Below, one piece after another: positions 1 through 6,430 of a stretch of DNA of 6,490 bases. How positions within the stretch are numbered: the first letter of the stretch is position 1; each line of letters starts with the position of its first letter. The notes beneath the pieces are model-generated. The model was not told where the DNA came from. It saw only the letters and a list, made by a program, of their open reading frames with translations, and searched no databases. The stretch is from Gammaproteobacteria bacterium (GTDB lineage Bacteria; Pseudomonadota; Gammaproteobacteria; UBA7966), in the NCBI GenBank assembly GCA_003485715.1, contig DNIF01000050.1:1-6490 (forward strand), written 5' to 3'. The position numbers and the translations under genes were made by a program.

Positions 1-1885
1 TGTTTGCCATCGTCTTCTGTTCAGGCCTGTCGTCAGTTTTCGCGATGACCATATGAAACGGCAGGCCCAGGGCCGCAGCCAAGCGCTTCGCAAAGTTGGG
101 GACGAGGTCGGGATGACGCAGCGAGGGCACGCAGGTCACCCACGTCGGCTTGGGCTGGGGGTTCCATTCGCGAACCATCTTCACGCACGCCGCTACCAGA
201 TCATCGGCAAAGCGGCCGTCCCGGTACTTGCCGTCCCGGACCAGGCCACCCCAGCCGGCGTCACCCCAGACGCAGAGGGCCCTGCCGGGTTGCGCTCGCC
301 GGGCCAGCCCGATGAAATCCTCGAGGTTGTACTGCGGGAGCCCCCCGTCTGGCCACTTCTTGCGGGGTTCGATGGGCAGACTGGTACGACGCAGGAACGC
401 GCTGGCGTCCCGAACCAGCGCCTCATCCACATCCGTTGGCAACGGAGGCAGCGCAGGCCGCGTGACAACGCCTGGATCGCCGTCGAGCGCGCGAATCAGA
501 AAGCCCATGTGTTCACCGAAAGGCAGATTGACGTAATCCTGCATCTGCCGGTGTTCGTAACGCCGCAGGGCCGTGAGTCGCTCCGCTCGCTCCCAGAAGC
601 CCTCGCTCAAGTTAGCGGCCGTGAGCTGCCACCTGCCGTTGTGCCTGGCGATGGGCGGTGGTGCTTCCAGGGAAAGCAGGGCGATTGTCTTCTCGATACG
701 GCCCTTGCTCAGATTGACGCGGCTCAGCAGTTCGGGGACGGTCAGGCCGCGATCTTCCGCCTCGATTGCGTTCAGTACTTCTTGGACTTCCTGCCGGGTC
801 GGGAAGGCGCGGCGGATGAACCAGTCGGCGATGTCCAGCTCTTCCTGGCCGCTCAGCAGCACCCCGTAAGCGGAGTCGAGCGCGCGCCCGGCACGGCCCA
901 CTTGCTGGTAGTAGGCGACAACCGAGCCCGGCATCTGGTAGTGGATGACGAAGGCCAGATCCGGATTGTCGTAGCCCATGCCCAGCGCCGTCGTCGCGAC
1001 CAGCGCCTTGACCTCGTTGTTCAGCAGTGCCTGCTCCAGCGCCTGCCGACTGGCACCCGTTTCGCCCGTATAGGCCTCGACATTGAAGCCACGGGTCTTG
1101 AGCCAGTCGGCGACCCGGTTGGCATCGCGCACGGTGAGCGTGTAGATGATGCCGTGGCCCGGCAGAGTGGCCAGTTGTTGCGCCAGCCAAGCCAGACGTT
1201 CGGCCTGGCTGGGCAAGCGGATCGTCTGCAGGGACAGCGAGGTCCGATTCAAGTCGCCGCGCGAGACTTCGAGCTTCGGACCGAGCACGGCAGCAAGGTC
1301 CTTCATCACGCGGTTGTTCGCCGTTGCCGTGGTGGCCAGCAGCCGGAGGTTGGGCGGCAGCGTCTTGACGATCCGCTCCAGCAGGCGGTAGTGAGGGCGG
1401 AAGTCGTGGCCCCAGTCGGAGATGCAGTGCGCTTCGTCGATGACCAGCATCGAGATTTGTGCGGCGATCCCAGCGAGCACCTGCGTACGGAAGCGCTCGT
1501 TCGCCAGGCGCTCGGGTGAGATCAGGAGGATGTCGACTTCCCCGCGCGCAAGGTTGGCCTCGACTTGGGTCCAGTCGTCGACGTTGTCGGAGTTGATCGT
1601 GGCGGCGCGAACGCCCATGCGCTCTGCCGCGGCGATCTGGTTACGCATCAGCGCCAACAGCGGAGAGATCAGCAGCGCCGGGCCGCTGCCACCATCGCGC
1701 AACAGTTTCGTCGCGATGAAGTAGACGAAGCTCTTGCCCCACCCGGTCTTCTGCACCACCAGCAGGCGACCGCGCCCATCGACGATGTGGCGGATCGCTT
1801 CTTCCTGGCCTTCACGGAAGGTGGTGTCGGCGCGGCCCGAGCCGATGCGCAACAACTCCAGGGCGCGGCGCGAATCGTAGGGCAT
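1..1885 (-). CDS. RecQ-family ATP-dependent DNA helicase with C-terminal phosphoribosyltransferase-like domain (3' end outside window)
   Basis: Predicted superfamily 2 helicase that would use ATP to unwind DNA; 628 residues are visible and no stop is reached. From the ATG at 1885 the motifs are: motif 0 FREGQ (23-27), Walker A QKTGWGKS (45-52), Ia SPLLALMRNQ (74-83), DEAH (150-153) followed by the RecQ-type aromatic loop WGHDFRP (158-164), TTATA (185-189), motif V ATTALGMGYDNP (297-308), and motif VI YYQQVGRAGRA (325-335). Residues about 363-423 look like a winged helix. The usual RecQ zinc-site cysteines are absent from about 426-475. Residues about 520-628 resemble the start of a ComFC-like type I PRTase (VTCVPSLRHP at 583-592, then an AKRLAAALGLP-like segment); the PRPP-binding loop would lie beyond the edge. 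The ATG at 1885 is preferred because GGGAGG lies 9 nt upstream; the ATG at 1891 leaves only 3 nt. An in-frame TAG lies upstream at about 1958. The helicase call is firm. The PRTase call rests on partial sequence, and the biological role (repair or defence) is unknown. Confidence 0.9.
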   Translation of the reverse strand, partial: MPYDSRRALELLRIGSGRADTTFREGQEEAIRHIVDGRGRLLVVQKTGWGKSFVYFIATKLLRDGGSGPALLISPLLALMRNQIAAAERMGVRAATINSDNVDDWTQVEANLARGEVDILLISPERLANERFRTQVLAGIAAQISMLVIDEAHCISDWGHDFRPHYRLLERIVKTLPPNLRLLATTATANNRVMKDLAAVLGPKLEVSRGDLNRTSLSLQTIRLPSQAERLAWLAQQLATLPGHGIIYTLTVRDANRVADWLKTRGFNVEAYTGETGASRQALEQALLNNEVKALVATTALGMGYDNPDLAFVIHYQMPGSVVAYYQQVGRAGRALDSAYGVLLSGQEELDIADWFIRRAFPTRQEVQEVLNAIEAEDRGLTVPELLSRVNLSKGRIEKTIALLSLEAPPPIARHNGRWQLTAANLSEGFWERAERLTALRRYEHRQMQDYVNLPFGEHMGFLIRALDGDPGVVTRPALPPLPTDVDEALVRDASAFLRRTSLPIEPRKKWPDGGLPQYNLEDFIGLARRAQPGRALCVWGDAGWGGLVRDGKYRDGRFADDLVAACVKMVREWNPQPKPTWVTCVPSLRHPDLVPNFAKRLAAALGLPFHMVIAKTDDRPEQKTMAN

Positions 1886-1894
1886 GTGCATGTG

Positions 1895-1900
1895 CCTCCC
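1895..1900 (-). promoter_or_regulatory. Shine-Dalgarno of the helicase gene
   Basis: On the minus strand GGGAGG is followed by nine bases and then the ATG at 1885. Two in-frame ATGs sit here, at 1891 and 1885. The spacing favours the inner one, which makes the protein start MPYDSRRALELL. Confidence 0.6.
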
Positions 1901-1947
1901 GATGCTCGTTACTGAATTTCGCGGTACTCGGTGGCCCGGCCCTCTCC

Positions 1948-1969
1948 TGGCTGGTATCTACACCAGCCA
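1948..1969. repeat. Perfect 8-bp inverted repeat between rfbG and the helicase gene
   Basis: TGGCTGGT (1948-1955) and ACCAGCCA (1962-1969) are exact reverse complements with a 6-nt loop, ATCTAC. The repeat begins 9 bases past the rfbG stop codon and about 57 bases before the helicase ORF begins. No T-tract follows on the minus strand, so it is not a canonical intrinsic terminator. It could be an RNA hairpin at the transcript end, an attenuator, or an operator controlling the helicase. I see no clear promoter in the rest of this 86-base gap. Confidence 0.6.
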
Positions 1970-1977
1970 ACCCGGGT

Positions 1978-3066
1978 TCACAGCGCAAGAAGCCGCTCGT
2001 AGTCCAGGATGTCGTTTTCACACAGGGCCGCAGCGGACTCCCCCTGGGAAAAGGCACGGTACCAGCCCATGGTGCGTGTAACGGCCTCTTCGAGCGACCA
2101 ACGCGAGGTCACGCCGAGATCCCGGGCGGCGCGCGTGGCATCGAGCCTGAGCAGCCCCGACTCTGCCGGGGCACCTGCCGGTGGGTCGATGCAAACCGTG
2201 GCCCCTGGCCACGCGCCCTGAGCCAGCAGTATCACTTCCCCCACGCTCGCCTGGGCAGCGGCACTCGGCCCGAAGTTGTAGCTCGCGTGGTCGGCCCGCC
2301 CCTCGTGCAGCGCCTGCGCAAGCAATAGGTAACCCCACAAGGGCTCCAGCACGTGTTGCCACGGTCGTACCGCGTCGGGACGCCGCAGCGTGAGTTCCAG
2401 CCCCTGTGACCAGGCCCGGGCGGCATCCGGCAACAACCGGTTTTCGGCCCAGTCGCCACCGCCGATCACGTTGCCTGCACGCGCCGTGGCGAGGGCGATA
2501 CCGGATGCACGCATGAAGGACGCATTCCAGGCATGCGTGAGGATCTCGCAGGCCGCCTTGCTCGCGGCGTAGGGGTCATGTCCCCCGAGCGGTGCCTCTT
2601 CACTGAAGGGAGCTCCCCGCTCCTCGTTCGCGTAGACCTTGTCGCTGGTGACAACCACCACTGCACGGACACTCCCGGAGGAGCGCGCCGCCTCCAGCAC
2701 GTGCGCCGTCCCCATCACGTTGGTGGCGAAGGTGGCGACAGGCTCCCGATAGCCTCGGAAGACCAGTGCCTGGGCCGCCAGATGCAACACGACCTCAGGG
2801 GCGAACTCGTGCATCGCCGCCACGAGCGGCGCTGGCTCGCGGATGTCGATGAGATGCTCCGGGCACAGTCGATCCGGGCCCAGCACGGCATGTAGCGAAG
2901 GGGAGGTCTCCGGGGGCAGTGCGATGCCTCCCACGAGCGCCCCGAGGCGCTGCAACCACAGCGTGAGCCACGCGCCCTTGAAGCCCGTGTGCCCGGTGAC
3001 GAGCACGCGGCGCCCCCGCCAGAATCGGCGCGCAGCGTCCAGGGCGGGCGTAACTTCCGGCCTCAT
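1978..3066 (-). CDS. rfbG: CDP-glucose 4,6-dehydratase
   Basis: Extended short-chain dehydrogenase/reductase enzyme that converts CDP-glucose to CDP-4-dehydro-6-deoxyglucose, the branch point for CDP-linked deoxysugars of O-antigen and other surface glycans; cytoplasmic. At 362 aa it matches the family length. An NAD-binding Rossmann glycine motif TGHTGFKG is at 24-31. TSDKVY is at 140-145. The catalytic YxxxK pair is Y166 and K170 in DPYAASK. The stretch GNVIGGGDWAENRL and the later RPDAVRPWQHVLEPL are typical of this dehydratase rather than of the dTDP-glucose enzyme. The start at 3066 lies 38 bases after the rfbF stop; only a weak purine run (GAGAG) abuts it, so the exact start is less certain than the family. 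It is probably cotranscribed with rfbF. The usual downstream pathway gene is missing, because the helicase gene follows instead. Confidence 0.93.
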   Translation of the reverse strand: MRPEVTPALDAARRFWRGRRVLVTGHTGFKGAWLTLWLQRLGALVGGIALPPETSPSLHAVLGPDRLCPEHLIDIREPAPLVAAMHEFAPEVVLHLAAQALVFRGYREPVATFATNVMGTAHVLEAARSSGSVRAVVVVTSDKVYANEERGAPFSEEAPLGGHDPYAASKAACEILTHAWNASFMRASGIALATARAGNVIGGGDWAENRLLPDAARAWSQGLELTLRRPDAVRPWQHVLEPLWGYLLLAQALHEGRADHASYNFGPSAAAQASVGEVILLAQGAWPGATVCIDPPAGAPAESGLLRLDATRAARDLGVTSRWSLEEAVTRTMGWYRAFSQGESAAALCENDILDYERLLAL

Positions 3067-3104
3067 CTCTCAGACCGAGCCCGGGAACCGGCAGCCAGCA
3101 CGCC

Positions 3105-3893
3105 TCACGGCCAGACCTTCCAGCGCGCCTGACCGCTGGCCCAGATCTCCCGGAGCTGACGCAGTTCATGCAGTGTATCGACGCACTGCCAGTAGCCCTC
3201 ATGCCGCCAGGCCATGAGTTGACCCTCGCGGGCAAGTCGCTCGCAGCAATCGCGCTCCCATACGCTCGCATCAGAATCGATGTAGTCGAGTACGCCGGGC
3301 TCGAGGATGAAGTAACCGGCATTGATGAAGGCGCCGCTGCTGGCGGGCTTTTCGTTGAAGGCCTGCACCCGGCCATCGCTCGCCAGATCGAGCACACCGA
3401 AGCGCTCGGGCTGTGGCACCGCAGTGACGGTGGCCAGCCGCCCGTGGGCGCGGTGGAAGGCGAGGAGATCCGCCACGTTCACGTCGGACAGACCATCGCC
3501 GTAGGTGAACAGGATGGTGGAGCGAAAGTGCTCGGCGAGCCGCTTCAGCCGACCACCGGTCAGTGTCTCGAGACCGGTATCGACCAGATCGATGCGCCAG
3601 GCCTCCTCATACTGCTCGCGCATCTGCACCTTGCCGCGCGAGAGATCGACGTGCAGATCGCTGCCGAGCTGGGGGTAATCGAGGAAGTAGCGCTTGATGA
3701 CCTCGCCCTTGTAGCCGAGCGCGACGACGAAGTCGTCGATGCCGCGGAAGGAGAGCAGCTTCATCAGGTGCCAGAGCAGCGGGCGCCCGCCGATCTCGAT
3801 CATGGGCTTGGGGACGGCGGCCGTCTCCTCCGAGAGCCGCGTGCCGAAGCCGCCGGCGAGGATGAAGGCCTTGAGCGGAAGGCGTTCCTGCAT
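3105..3893 (-). CDS. rfbF: Glucose-1-phosphate cytidylyltransferase
   Basis: Nucleotidyltransferase that joins CTP and alpha-D-glucose 1-phosphate to give CDP-glucose and pyrophosphate, the substrate of the adjacent rfbG product. The 262-aa product has the N-terminal nucleotide-binding signature LAGGFGTRLSEET (12-24) and PKPM (28-31), then IGGRPLLWHLMK. The segment TYGDGLSDVN (130-139) contains D133, the expected metal ligand. FNEKP and a late WQCVDTLHEL segment fit the cytidylyltransferase subgroup. The start at 3893 is chosen because GGGGGAG lies 8 nt upstream and the family motif begins soon after it; the frame is open to an ATG at 3923, but that adds ten residues without family similarity. 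The start lies four bases after the suhB stop, which implies cotranscription and likely translational coupling. Confidence 0.94.
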   Translation of the reverse strand: MQERLPLKAFILAGGFGTRLSEETAAVPKPMIEIGGRPLLWHLMKLLSFRGIDDFVVALGYKGEVIKRYFLDYPQLGSDLHVDLSRGKVQMREQYEEAWRIDLVDTGLETLTGGRLKRLAEHFRSTILFTYGDGLSDVNVADLLAFHRAHGRLATVTAVPQPERFGVLDLASDGRVQAFNEKPASSGAFINAGYFILEPGVLDYIDSDASVWERDCCERLAREGQLMAWRHEGYWQCVDTLHELRQLREIWASGQARWKVWP

Positions 3894-3897
3894 GATT

Positions 3898-4716
3898 TCA
3901 GCTCCCCCGTTTGCCGATGGCATCGAGCCGCGTGGCCGTGCCGCGCAGGAGTTTCAAGAGTTCGCGGATGACTTTCGGATTGCCCGCCACGACGTGCCCC
4001 CGCTCCATGTGCGCAGTGCCGCCGTCCAGGTCGGTGACGATGCCGCCGGCCTCCTCGATGAGCAGTGCCCCCGCAGCGATGTCCCAGGGCTGCAGCACGA
4101 ACTCCCAGAAGCCATCCATGCGACCGGCGGCCACCCAGGCGAGATCGAGGGCAGCGGCACCGGCACGGCGTACACCGGCAGTCTCGAGCATGATGGCGCG
4201 GAAGGTCTCGAGGTACAGATCAAGGTGCGCGGGCTGGCGCACCGGGAAGCCCGTGCCGATGAGCGCACCCTTGAGCCCGGTGCGACGGCTGACCCGCAAC
4301 CGGCGATCATTGAGATAGGCACCAGCGCCGCGCGAGGCGGTGAAAGTCTCCTGGCGCGCAGGGTCGTAGACGACACCCTGCTCCAGCCGCCCCTTCACCC
4401 GCAGTGCAATGGACACGGCGAACTGCGGGTGACCGTGCAGGAAATTGGTGGTGCCGTCCAGCGGATCGATGAGCCACTGGTAGTCCTCGTTCTCACCGGC
4501 CTGCTCCCCACCCTCTTCGCCGATGAAGACGTGATCGGGATAGGCCCGGCGCAGTACCTCGATGATGGTGGCCTCGGCCGCCCGATCCACCTCGGAGACG
4601 AAATCGTTGTGACCCTTGCTCTGGACGTCGAGATCGCCCACGCGGTCGAGGTAGCGGAGGATGAGGTCACCGGCGCGGTGGGCGGCGCGCACGGCCATGT
4701 TGAGCATCGGGTGCAT
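3898..4716 (-). CDS. suhB: Inositol monophosphatase family protein SuhB
   Basis: Magnesium-dependent, lithium-sensitive-type phosphatase family. E. coli SuhB hydrolyses inositol 1-phosphate and also serves in the ribosomal RNA antitermination complex. The product is 272 aa, close to the 267 aa of E. coli, and begins MHPMLNMAVRAA as SuhB proteins do. Metal-site residues visible are GEE (66-68), the motif WLIDPLDGTTNF (81-92) and WDIAAGALLIEEAGG (from 211). The start at 4716 is supported by GGAGAG a few bases upstream. The frame continues to an ATG at 4767, but that extension is unlike the family. Downstream, rfbF starts four bases after the stop, so this housekeeping gene seems to head a short suhB-rfbF-rfbG operon. 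In E. coli suhB lies divergently next to trmJ; here a Uma2 gene lies between them. I infer the housekeeping role by orthology; a role in sugar metabolism is not excluded. Confidence 0.95.
   Translation of the reverse strand: MHPMLNMAVRAAHRAGDLILRYLDRVGDLDVQSKGHNDFVSEVDRAAEATIIEVLRRAYPDHVFIGEEGGEQAGENEDYQWLIDPLDGTTNFLHGHPQFAVSIALRVKGRLEQGVVYDPARQETFTASRGAGAYLNDRRLRVSRRTGLKGALIGTGFPVRQPAHLDLYLETFRAIMLETAGVRRAGAAALDLAWVAAGRMDGFWEFVLQPWDIAAGALLIEEAGGIVTDLDGGTAHMERGHVVAGNPKVIRELLKLLRGTATRLDAIGKRGS
3902..3908 (-). promoter_or_regulatory. Shine-Dalgarno of rfbF, inside the suhB 3' end
   Basis: On the minus strand GGGGGAG is followed by 8 bases and the rfbF ATG at 3893. The motif lies within the last codons of suhB (CGG GGG AGC TGA). 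Ribosomes finishing suhB would uncover it, so coupled translation is likely. Confidence 0.65.
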
Positions 4717-4741
4717 CGGGCTCTCCGTGGGACAGGCCGGG

Positions 4742-4750
4742 AGTGTACCA
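4742..4750 (-). promoter_or_regulatory. Possible extended -10 promoter of suhB
   Basis: The minus strand reads TGGTACACT, an extended -10 (TG, one base, then TACACT, four of six matches to TATAAT). Transcription would start near 4735 and leave a leader of about 19 nt holding the GGAGAG ribosome site. No convincing -35 hexamer is seen at the right spacing. It would make suhB, rfbF and rfbG independent of the upstream Uma2 gene. Confidence 0.4.
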
Positions 4751-4800
4751 GCGCTCCGGAGGCGCACCGCCTACCCCGCGAGTGATCAACGCCGAGCCAG

Positions 4801-5385
4801 CTAATCCAGCCACAACTCCGCGAGCGTGAGCGGCAGGGCCTGGAAGGGCTCGATGCCCACGACCTCGTCGTCGAAGTGGCTGCCGACGAGGAGCCAGCCT
4901 TCCTCGCTGCGGCGGAGGACCTCGATGTGGCGGGCCTGCGGTTCCACCAGCCACAGATGCCCCACCCCGGCCGCGTGATAGCGTCCGAGCTTGAGGCGGC
5001 GGTCGAACTGCCGCGTGGAGGGAGATGCCACCTCGCAGAGCCAGTCGGGCGCCAGCTCGAGCCACGGGGCGTTCGGGACACGGGGCAGGCGCTCACGGCG
5101 CCAGCCGGCGATGTCAGGCACCAGCACATCGGCCCCGAAGTGCAGTTCGGGTTCATCGAGGATCCACCAGCCACCGGGCGGGTCACCCTCACCGCCGAGG
5201 CGGCGACCGAAGGCGACGTGCAGGAGCGCGCCGAGCGCCGAGAGGGCCTGGGCGTGCGGCATGGCCGGTCGCGCCTGGGCGTAGAGGGTGCCGTCGATGA
5301 TCTCGCCCACGTAGCGCTCGGGCAGGGCCTCGAGGTCGGCGTAGGTGGCCTGGCCGGGCGGGGGGAGTTCCAGAGTTGCGGTCAT
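4801..5385 (-). CDS. Uma2 family (DUF820) putative PD-(D/E)XK nuclease, copy 1
   Basis: The 194-residue product matches the Uma2/DUF820 family, predicted restriction-endonuclease-fold proteins of mostly unknown function. Family features in order: TYADLEALPE near the N terminus, YVGEIIDGTLY (25-35, with E28), a strand ending in VPDIAGW (89-95, with D91), WLCEVASPST (115-124, with E118), then D128, K132 and Y136 in the spacing seen in the family, and HLWLVEP (143-149). D91, E118 and K132 are the likely catalytic set, so the nuclease core looks intact. The start at 5385 gives the family-typical MTATLELPPP beginning; the ribosome site is weak. The frame is open further upstream, but that part is low-complexity and GC-rich. 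The gene is followed by suhB on the same strand after 84 bases. A near-identical 3' end occurs at 6431-6490. Substrate and role are unknown. Confidence 0.9.
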   Translation of the reverse strand: MTATLELPPPGQATYADLEALPERYVGEIIDGTLYAQARPAMPHAQALSALGALLHVAFGRRLGGEGDPPGGWWILDEPELHFGADVLVPDIAGWRRERLPRVPNAPWLELAPDWLCEVASPSTRQFDRRLKLGRYHAAGVGHLWLVEPQARHIEVLRRSEEGWLLVGSHFDDEVVGIEPFQALPLTLAELWLD

Positions 5386-5417
5386 GGGGTGAGTCTCGTG
5401 GGCGCGGGCAGCGGGGC

Positions 5418-5442
5418 GGGCCATGGGAGGGCCATGGGAGGG
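5418..5442. repeat. Two tandem 11-bp direct repeats in the divergent intergenic region
   Basis: The unit GCCATGGGAGG occurs twice back to back (5420-5430 and 5431-5441), and period-11 identity holds over 5418-5442. Each unit contains the palindrome CCATGG. The repeat lies 33-57 bases upstream of the copy 1 Uma2 start, in the 247-base region between Uma2 and trmJ. One helical turn of spacing could suit a DNA-binding protein, but short repeats also arise by slippage in GC-rich DNA. Apart from this and the trmJ promoter, I see nothing convincing in 5386-5632. Confidence 0.5.
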
Positions 5443-5615
5443 TAGACGGGGACCCATTGCAGCGCAGTCACCGTCCGGCAGCCCGGTCTCGGCAGGAAAT
5501 CGCGTGCCTGGCGCGGATCTCCGGGAGGCACAGCCGCCCCTTGCCCGACCGCGCGGGCGGCGAGGCATCCAGGCACCTGATCGGACGGGGCTACACCCGC
5601 CCGTATTTCCAACCC

Positions 5616-5624
5616 TGCTAGCAT
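5616..5624 (+). promoter_or_regulatory. Possible extended -10 promoter of trmJ, near-leaderless
   Basis: TGCTAGCAT is an extended -10 (TG, one base, then TAGCAT, four of six consensus matches). Only eight bases separate it from the trmJ ATG at 5633. Transcription starting about seven bases downstream would begin within one or two bases of the ATG. No Shine-Dalgarno sequence is seen before that ATG, which fits a leaderless or almost leaderless message. No good -35 element is present. Confidence 0.45.
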
Positions 5625-5632
5625 CGCGCGCC

Positions 5633-6397
5633 ATGCAAGCCCTGCTCGACCGCCTCCACGTCGTGATGGTGGAGACCTCTCACCCCGGCAACATCGGGGC
5701 CGCCGCGCGCGCGCTGAAGACCATGGGTCTATCTGGCCTGCGCCTCGTCGCCCCGCAATGCCATCCCTCCGCCGAGGCCACGGCCCGCGCCTCCGGGGCC
5801 GACGACCTCCTCATGGCCGCGTCCGTGTACGGAGAACTCGCCCCGGCACTGGCCGACTGCACACTCGTCTTCGCCACCTCGGCGCGCATTCGCTCCCTCA
5901 ACTGGCCCATGCTGGATGCACGCGAGGCAGGGCATCTCGCGATCGAGACTGCCGCCGCCGGAGGACGGGTGGCGATGGTATTCGGGCGCGAGGACAACGG
6001 CCTCAGCAACGAGGAACTCGCCCTCTGCCAGCGCATGCTGCGCATCCCGGTGAACGAGGGTTTCGACTCCCTCAACATCGCCTCAGCGGTGCAGGTGGTT
6101 TGCTACGAGTTGCGCATGGCCGCGCTCGCCCACAGCGGGCAGCCGAGTCTGCCGCCCGTGGGCTTCACGCCCCGCGCAAATGGCCCGCTCGCCGAGATCA
6201 CGGTCGCCGAGATGGAATATCTCTTCGTGCATCTCGAGCGGGTGCTGGTGCGGATCGGCTTTCACGACCCGGCCGCACCACGCCGCCTGATGCCACGCCT
6301 CAGGCGGCTCTTCCAGCGCGCGATGCTCGACCGCCACGAGTACAGCATCCTGCGCGGCTGGCTCGCGGCGACCGAGGAGGCACTGCCGCCCGGGTGA
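5633..6397 (+). CDS. trmJ: tRNA (cytidine/uridine-2'-O-)-methyltransferase TrmJ
   Basis: SPOUT-class (TrmH family) RNA methyltransferase that uses S-adenosylmethionine to 2'-O-methylate position 32 in the tRNA anticodon loop. The 254-aa product is the usual length. Motif 1 is SHPGNIGAAARALKTMG (16-32), with N20 and R26. Motif 2 is VFGREDNGLSNEEL (116-129). Motif 3 is IPVNEGFDSLNIASAVQ (138-154). Motifs 2 and 3 build the SAM-binding trefoil knot. The C-terminal helical part (about 185-254) is the TrmJ-type dimer and tRNA-binding extension. The start at 5633 (MQALLDRLHVVMVETS) matches the family; the frame is open back to an ATG at 5423, but that part has no family similarity. It is divergent from the suhB side and convergent with a second Uma2 gene, with 33 bases between their stop codons. 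Confidence 0.95.
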   Translation: MQALLDRLHVVMVETSHPGNIGAAARALKTMGLSGLRLVAPQCHPSAEATARASGADDLLMAASVYGELAPALADCTLVFATSARIRSLNWPMLDAREAGHLAIETAAAGGRVAMVFGREDNGLSNEELALCQRMLRIPVNEGFDSLNIASAVQVVCYELRMAALAHSGQPSLPPVGFTPRANGPLAEITVAEMEYLFVHLERVLVRIGFHDPAAPRRLMPRLRRLFQRAMLDRHEYSILRGWLAATEEALPPG

Positions 6398-6430
6398 AGA
6401 CGCAAGCGGCGCACGAACCCGGCGAACCTG

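Noticed and set aside
53..1519. Open frame of 488 codons on the plus strand
   Set aside because: It lies entirely antisense to the helicase, whose motifs are all intact on the minus strand. Its translation shows no recognisable family. Long antisense frames are common in GC-rich genes.
1..1977. Helicase region as a horizontally acquired island by base composition
   Set aside because: In the lines I counted, GC was about 62-68% in the helicase and about 62% in trmJ. I see no clear shift, so composition alone does not support transfer.
3168..3971. Open frame of 267 codons on the plus strand
   Set aside because: Antisense to rfbF, which has full cytidylyltransferase motifs. The product looks like a shadow translation.
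4751..4766. GC-rich imperfect palindrome between Uma2 and suhB as a terminator
   Set aside because: The CTCCGGAG core leaves no room for a loop and no T-run follows on either strand, so it does not support an intrinsic terminator.
3739..4785. Open frame of 348 codons on the plus strand
   Set aside because: Antisense to suhB and the start of rfbF. No family signature, and the opposite strand encodes clear conserved motifs.
4395..5192. Open frame of 265 codons on the minus strand overlapping suhB and Uma2
   Set aside because: It is a different frame from both real genes and is rich in Ser, Arg, Ala and Pro, as out-of-frame GC-rich DNA gives.
5423..5632. N-terminal extension of trmJ from an upstream ATG
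   Set aside because: The extra 70 residues are low-complexity and unlike TrmJ. The family alignment starts at the ATG at 5633, where a -10 element sits immediately upstream.
5386..5634. N-terminal extension of the Uma2 gene toward 5634
   Set aside because: The frame stays open but the residues are Arg-, Pro- and Gly-rich without similarity to the family, and they would overlap the trmJ promoter. The MTATLELPPP start at 5385 is typical.
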